A stretch of 64,000 nt of DNA from Clostridiales bacterium (lineage in GTDB: Bacteria > Bacillota > Clostridia > Oscillospirales > CAG-272), in contig DURE01000027.1 in the NCBI GenBank assembly GCA_012837425.1, positions 1 through 64,000 on the forward strand, written 5' to 3'. The notes under the pieces were generated by a model. The model saw only the letters and a list, made by a program, of their open reading frames with translations. It was not told the origin of the DNA and searched no databases. How positions within the stretch are numbered: the first letter of the stretch is position 1; each line of letters opens with the position of its first letter. Of the stretch, positions 59,537-64,000 are shown piece after piece. The translations under genes and the position numbers were made by a program.

Positions 59537-60949
59537 TTATTCGGTAAAACGCCTTTTGTAGCGCACGAATTTTTCACGGTAAAAGCTAACAAACCCGGGT
59601 TCAGTGCCAAACGGCCTTTTTTTGACAAAGCGGGGCAGGCAGGTTTGATAATCCGGAAATGCGCCCGAGCCCACAGCGGCTATAATGGCAGCGCCGAGTG
59701 CCGGGGTGTCGGGCTCCCCGGTGAGCAGCAGGGGGCGGTCGCAGACCGCCGTGACAATTGAGCTCCAGAGCTTACTTTTTGCGGCGCCGCCCGACATGGT
59801 GAGCGCCCCGCTCGTGCCCGACGTCAGGCCCTGAGCTCTGAATTTTTCAAGTGTCAGTCGCACCTCAAAGACCGCGCCCTCCATCATTGCCAGAGCAATG
59901 TCGTATTCGTCGTAATTGTCGCTTAGCCGACTTGCTGAATCTGCCGGGTCGCGGGGACATAACAGCAGCTGTGCGGCATTCTCGCGCCGGCCCGCGGCGC
60001 CACTGTCAATATCCTGGAGTGAGAGACCATAGCGGCCGGCGTGGTTTTCAATTGCGGCCCCGACGCCGCCGAGCGAGGTCATAGCGCCGAATCTCCCCGC
60101 TGCCGGGTGTATTCCCGGCGCAATGCGTTCGTCGGCAAATTTCAGTTCTGCCGTAACCCCGAAAATCACCCATGCAGTGCCGGTTGCCAAGAGGATTTCG
60201 CCGGGGTTTATGACGCCGCTCCCAAGCGAGGCGCAGTACTGGTCGTGTGCGCCGTTCAGAACCGCAACATCCTCCCCCAGCCCCAGTACGCGCGCGGCCG
60301 ATTTTGCAAGCCTGCCGACCACACTGCCGCAGGGCAGGACTTCGGGGAGCATTTCCTCGCCTATGCCGAGGTGTCTCAGTAAATCATAATTCCAGCAAAG
60401 CCTGTTTATGTCGTAAAGCCGGGTGATGGCCGCACCGGTTGGGTCGGTCACCGCCCGGCCGGTGAGCTTATAATTGATAAACTCCTCTGTAGTCATGACT
60501 TTTGCGATTCTGCCGAAAACCTCCGGCCTCTGGCGCCTGAGCCAGAGCAGCTTTGAGGCGCAGTCTACCGGCGAGGTCTGCCAGCCGCAGCTTTTGTAAA
60601 TCTTATCGCCGAGGGCTCGTCTTATTTCCTCGGCCTCGGCAGCAGCGCGCCTGTCCATCCAGGTCATGGCCTCTGTCAAGGGGGTGAAATTACTGTCGAG
60701 CGCGAATATGCTCCCGCCCTGAGCCGAGATGCCGAGGGCGCAAACTTCGCCGGGGTTGCGCAGCTCCGCAACAACCTGCCGCAGTGCGCCAACCGATGCA
60801 GCCCACCAATCGTCGGGATTCTGGGTTGAATATATCCCCGATGTCTCGGTCGGATATGTTTGCCTGCCTCTTGAGAGAATATTCCCGCCCTCATCTGCGG
60901 CAACCGCCTTGACCGCGGTGCTGCCTATGTCAAGCCCTATAAAAATCAT
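59537..60949 (-). CDS. FGGY-family carbohydrate kinase
   Basis: Sugar kinase of 470 residues. GLDIGSTAVKAVAADEGG at the N terminus is the phosphate-1 region; AMTWMDRRA holds the catalytic-base region; VLNGAHDQYCASLGSGVI and LLATGTAW form the ATP site. The overall pattern is closest to xylulokinase-like members. Its ATG overlaps the end of the aminotransferase gene by four bases. It would phosphorylate the ketose made by the AraA-like isomerase, but no specific sugar can be named. Confidence 0.9.
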   Translation of the reverse strand: MIFIGLDIGSTAVKAVAADEGGNILSRGRQTYPTETSGIYSTQNPDDWWAASVGALRQVVAELRNPGEVCALGISAQGGSIFALDSNFTPLTEAMTWMDRRAAAEAEEIRRALGDKIYKSCGWQTSPVDCASKLLWLRRQRPEVFGRIAKVMTTEEFINYKLTGRAVTDPTGAAITRLYDINRLCWNYDLLRHLGIGEEMLPEVLPCGSVVGRLAKSAARVLGLGEDVAVLNGAHDQYCASLGSGVINPGEILLATGTAWVIFGVTAELKFADERIAPGIHPAAGRFGAMTSLGGVGAAIENHAGRYGLSLQDIDSGAAGRRENAAQLLLCPRDPADSASRLSDNYDEYDIALAMMEGAVFEVRLTLEKFRAQGLTSGTSGALTMSGGAAKSKLWSSIVTAVCDRPLLLTGEPDTPALGAAIIAAVGSGAFPDYQTCLPRFVKKRPFGTEPGFVSFYREKFVRYKRRFTE

Positions 60950-62484
60950 GTCTTCCCCAAAAGCCCGTCTATAATTTCGAGCAGCCTGTCTACAACCGCG
61001 TCGGAGGCTATTATCGGCGGCTTAAAGAGCACGGCCGGTAGACAGTCGGGCTTGTAGAGCTGTGCGCTGGCGTCGACGCAGTTTGCATTGAGCGCATTTG
61101 CAAATCCCGCCGCCTCCCCAACCGTATTGAAATGAAGCGCCGCAAGGTGTCCGAGCCCTTCGACCGCGATAACTTTGGCCGGGTATTTGTCTTTTAGGCT
61201 TAAGAGCCCGTCGAAAAATTTAGAACCCAACCGTTCAACCTCATCGCTGTTTGCGCGGGCGAAGCTCATTGTGACAAGGTATGAAAGCGAGGCCAGTTCC
61301 TCCTGCCCGTTTGTGACAAGCGCGCCGAACTGATTTAAGTTGTCGTACTCGGCGGTGGTGATAATTCTGCTGGCCGGGTACTCACCGCCCGGGAAACCCT
61401 TGCCGAGGGCGACAAAATCGGGACAAAGACCGTACTTGCGGAAGAGGAGCATACCGCCATACCACATGCAGGACTGAATCTCATCAACCAGCACCGGCGT
61501 GTCGGTCTCTTCGCATAGCCGATAGGCATCCCTCAAATATTCGGCCGTCAGGCGTATGCCCCCGTAATTCATCAGGATGATTTCATGCAGAAACCCCGCG
61601 GTCTTAAATTGCCCGCTGTTGTATTCGGCGATTTTTGCGGCAAAGTCCGAAATGTCGTTTATACTCACCGGCACTACCCTGTAAAGCCCGGTCGCCTCGG
61701 CCGCCGCATAGAACGGTCCCCAGAGTCCTCTGAAGGTCTGGGTCAGGACGGTGGTGCCGTGATAATTTCCGGTTTTCCCGCCGGAATGGTCGGCAACCAC
61801 CAGAAAGACCGGCGTTTTACCCGAGTATTTAGGCTCGGGGAACTCGGGCGAGAGTTTATAAAACCTTGCCAGCATCATTTTCACGCCGGCCTCTACCGCC
61901 AGCGAGCCGGTTTCAAGGTTTATAACCCGGTTGAGCAATTTTGGCTTGTCGGAGGCTATTATTTCGTCGGTTATTGCGTCGTCCTCCCAGTCAAGCCCGT
62001 TGACGCTCTGAACCAGCCGGCGCTCGCAGAGCCGGGTGATATACCCGCGCGTGTTGTTGTGCGTGGCGTTGGGAATGCCCAGCCGGCGGGCGTTGTCAAT
62101 TAAGCGATAGCCCCCGAAGCTGTGGCCGAGTGAGGCGTGATAGTGCTCGCTTTTACCCAAAAGATATAGCCGGCCGTCCTCGCCTATGCGAAAGCACCCG
62201 AGACCCGAGAGCGGGGCGGCGGCCTTGCTGGTCGCCCTCCTGAATGAATTTGTAGGTGCGCCGTCGTTTGAGTTGAGAAAGGGTGGCAGCAAGCGCTCCC
62301 CGATTTTATCGAGCAGGGCGTTATTTCGCATTTGCTCGGCCTCGGGGTAAAAATCCACCTTTTCCTCGGCAATTCTTAGTGCCTCCCGGTAGTCGATACC
62401 CCCGAGCGCCGCGGCGGCGGCCACCTTTTCGGTGTAATCCCTGCCGGTTATGTCGGACAGGGACATTCTTACATTTAAGAACAT
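60946..62484 (-). CDS. Class III pyridoxal-phosphate aminotransferase
   Basis: A 512-residue aminotransferase of the ornithine/4-aminobutyrate type. The PLP lysine is Lys362 in ALGKGFPGGEYPAS and the ring-nitrogen aspartate is Asp334 in VLVDEIQS. The first 200 residues are longer than in most class III members. That part (SGLGCFRIGEDGRLYLLG, LGHSFGGYRLIDNARRLG) looks like a modified substrate region. It stands between the dehydrogenases and the sugar kinase, which suggests an amino-sugar or amino-polyol substrate. Confidence 0.87.
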   Translation of the reverse strand: MFLNVRMSLSDITGRDYTEKVAAAAALGGIDYREALRIAEEKVDFYPEAEQMRNNALLDKIGERLLPPFLNSNDGAPTNSFRRATSKAAAPLSGLGCFRIGEDGRLYLLGKSEHYHASLGHSFGGYRLIDNARRLGIPNATHNNTRGYITRLCERRLVQSVNGLDWEDDAITDEIIASDKPKLLNRVINLETGSLAVEAGVKMMLARFYKLSPEFPEPKYSGKTPVFLVVADHSGGKTGNYHGTTVLTQTFRGLWGPFYAAAEATGLYRVVPVSINDISDFAAKIAEYNSGQFKTAGFLHEIILMNYGGIRLTAEYLRDAYRLCEETDTPVLVDEIQSCMWYGGMLLFRKYGLCPDFVALGKGFPGGEYPASRIITTAEYDNLNQFGALVTNGQEELASLSYLVTMSFARANSDEVERLGSKFFDGLLSLKDKYPAKVIAVEGLGHLAALHFNTVGEAAGFANALNANCVDASAQLYKPDCLPAVLFKPPIIASDAVVDRLLEIIDGLLGKT

Positions 62485-62493
62485 TTTGCTACC

Positions 62494-63633
62494 TCAATAC
62501 TCGATAGGAACAGCTCTTTTTTCCTTGTGAGACACCAGCGCGGCGCTCAGCAGCCTGTGCGAGAGCGCCGTCTCCTCGGGTCTGACACAGCCGAAAGGAA
62601 TCTCAATATCCGAGACCTCGCAGACAAAGGCCGCTATCATCTGGAGAATGGCGTCGGTAAAGCCGAACTCAAATATGCCGCCGGTTATGGTCGGTATCAT
62701 CGGCCTGTAACCGATATTCACGCGGCACCAGGCCTGCTCCCGGCCGCAGTTCTCGGTAAACCAGAAGGCATTGGGGTCATTTGTGCTGAATCTTGCGGAG
62801 GCTCCCATCCCCAGTACCGTGAGCTCCCATTCGTTTGTCGAGCCGGGGGACATGCGTTTGGTTTCAAAAATGAGAGGGAAGAGCCCGTCGTCGGCGTCGC
62901 GCGCCTCGCAAATTAGCGTCGCGTTGTCCCAGGTGAGGCAGGGGGCCATACCCCCGCGGCCGTCGGGGCGCTGGGTGACAATTTTCGACAGGCTCGCGTA
63001 GACATTCAGGGGCAGCCAACCCGCACGGAAGGGTACATGCTGGGTGTGCAGCCCGAGGTCGCCCATGCAGCCGTATTCGCCGTTGAACTCCACCCGGCGC
63101 TTCCAGTTTATCGGCTTGTTTGTGTCAAGGTCGCTCGAATGGCGGAAGGCCGCCCTGACCTCGATTATCCTGCCGAAGCGGCCCGCGTTTATCCATTTTA
63201 TCAGCTCCTGACAGCCCGGATAAAAGGGGAACTCGCTCGAGCACCTGACAGTAACCCCGGGATGCGACCGAACCGCCTCGAGTATTATATCGTTGGCGGC
63301 CTTATCAATCCCGAAGGGCTTCTCGCCAAGCAGGTGCTTTTCGGCGTGTATTATATCCACATAGAATTTCGCGTGCAGGTTGTGGGGGACGGCGCAGTAA
63401 ACCGCGTCTATGTCGGGCTTTGAGATTAGCTCCCGGTAGTTGTCGGTGCTGTGCTTAAGGGTCGGAAAATTCCGCTCAAACCACGCCCGGGCCGCCGGAT
63501 TGATGTCGCACACTCCCACAATCTCGGGCTTTGGGATGTCTGTGGCAAGGTGACACCACCGCGCGGCTGCCGAGGCAAACTCGCGCCCCATCAGCCCGCA
63601 GCCGACTATGGCAAAACGAAGCTTATCAGGCAT
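62494..63633 (-). CDS. Gfo/Idh/MocA family oxidoreductase
   Basis: NAD(P)-dependent sugar or cyclitol dehydrogenase of 379 residues. Rossmann site AIVGCGLMGREFA (about 8-20), LLGEKPFGID (about 94-103, with the catalytic-type lysine), and GCMGDLGLHTQH near 190 are family features. Ten bases separate it from the aminotransferase. Dehydrogenase-plus-transaminase order resembles pathways for amino-cyclitols, but the operon also has isomerase and kinase genes, so the pathway is not clear. Confidence 0.9.
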   Translation of the reverse strand: MPDKLRFAIVGCGLMGREFASAAARWCHLATDIPKPEIVGVCDINPAARAWFERNFPTLKHSTDNYRELISKPDIDAVYCAVPHNLHAKFYVDIIHAEKHLLGEKPFGIDKAANDIILEAVRSHPGVTVRCSSEFPFYPGCQELIKWINAGRFGRIIEVRAAFRHSSDLDTNKPINWKRRVEFNGEYGCMGDLGLHTQHVPFRAGWLPLNVYASLSKIVTQRPDGRGGMAPCLTWDNATLICEARDADDGLFPLIFETKRMSPGSTNEWELTVLGMGASARFSTNDPNAFWFTENCGREQAWCRVNIGYRPMIPTITGGIFEFGFTDAILQMIAAFVCEVSDIEIPFGCVRPEETALSHRLLSAALVSHKEKRAVPIEY

Positions 63634-63642
63634 ATCATCACC

Positions 63643-64000
63643 TTATTGCTCGCTCCCGGCTTTTTCTGCGTCGCGGCTGTTGAAGGGCAGGGTGTTGGGG
63701 GCGTCCTCCGAGGGGAAGGGCGTGAGATTGTCGTTTTCCCACTTTTCTCTTTCGCTCTCTTTTGTAAAGTCGGGTATGTCAAACCGCTTGGACTGTTGCA
63801 GCACGCTGCGCCAGCCGAGGATAGCCACCGCCGACATCGCCACGGCGTGGTACACGTCAAGCCGCTTGTTTGGCCTGCCAGATCTTATAGCATCAATAAA
63901 TTCCTTCACCACCCAGTAGTCGCCGCCGCCGTGTCCGGCCTTATCGGCCTTGTCGGCGTCGCTGGCCCACTGCGCTTCGTAAATTTTCGAGACCTCAGCG
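63643..64000 (-). CDS. Gfo/Idh/MocA family oxidoreductase, C-terminal part (cut by window edge)
   Basis: The frame is open from the window end to a stop at 63643, giving about 118 residues of C terminus. GHGGGDYWVVKEFIDAIRSG, LDVYHAVAMSAVAILG and FDIPDF are typical of this family. The N-terminal Rossmann part lies outside the window. It ends 10 bases before the next oxidoreductase start (63633), so it belongs to the same operon, whose promoter must be beyond the window. Confidence 0.85.
   Translation of the reverse strand, partial: AEVSKIYEAQWASDADKADKAGHGGGDYWVVKEFIDAIRSGRPNKRLDVYHAVAMSAVAILGWRSVLQQSKRFDIPDFTKESEREKWENDNLTPFPSEDAPNTLPFNSRDAEKAGSEQ

Overview
This window looks like chromosome of a spore-forming anaerobe of the class Clostridia (Bacillota), probably an Oscillospirales/Ruminococcaceae-type gut or anaerobic-habitat lineage. 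The evidence is a GC-rich sequence with strong GGAGG-type ribosome sites, sporulation genes (dipicolinate synthase dpaA/dpaB, a CwlD-like amidase, yabP/yabQ, a SpoVB-like flippase), a ferredoxin-linked 2-oxoacid oxidoreductase, HemZ, meso-diaminopimelate synthesis (dapF), and the firmicute order holB-ricT-yabB. No rRNA, tRNA or CRISPR array was recognised.

Layout. 1-1515: an IS256-family insertion sequence at the window edge, followed by the C-terminal remnant of a surface protein. 1.9-10.9 kb: radA, cwlD-like, acpP, a GDPD phosphodiesterase, comEC, dapF and the dpaAB operon. 11.0-20.0 kb: a TVP38-type membrane protein, a large glycosidase-like protein with rhaA, pncB, and an araD/Fe-dependent alcohol dehydrogenase pair. 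20.2-23.6 kb: a four-subunit 2-oxoacid:ferredoxin oxidoreductase headed by a P-loop ATPase. 23.9-37.1 kb: cdaA-cdaR (c-di-AMP), an RseC-like gene, recJ-relA-dtd-hemZ, a uridine-kinase-like gene, an MTA/SAH deaminase and a SpoVB/YabM-like flippase. 37.1-40.0 kb: mazG-hup-rqcP-yabP-yabQ-divIC, the yab sporulation/division cluster.

40.3-46.8 kb is the accessory part. It holds an AT-rich, apparently frameshifted membrane-protein gene, then a tightly organised three-gene unit: a TerB-N/TerB-C protein, a BrxD-like (DUF2791) P-loop ATPase and an Lhr/BrxHI-like helicase. That unit runs from its own consensus promoter and is my best candidate for a poorly characterised system. From 46.9 kb housekeeping resumes: holB, ricT, a small ferredoxin, a YabB-like methyltransferase, a TtcA-like enzyme, a DUF1893 protein, an aldo-keto reductase, pssA and two lipoproteins. 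The window ends inside a minus-strand catabolic operon (57.1-64 kb): an AraA-like isomerase, a TIM-barrel amidohydrolase, an FGGY kinase, a class III aminotransferase and two Gfo/Idh/MocA oxidoreductases, the last one cut by the window edge.

Two features recur across the window. A composite intergenic repeat (module A, a GC-rich hairpin; module B, a TTCTTGAGCGGGGG... element with its own hairpin) is present in at least seven gaps. Vegetative promoters are very close to consensus and all those called here have an exact 17-bp spacer.
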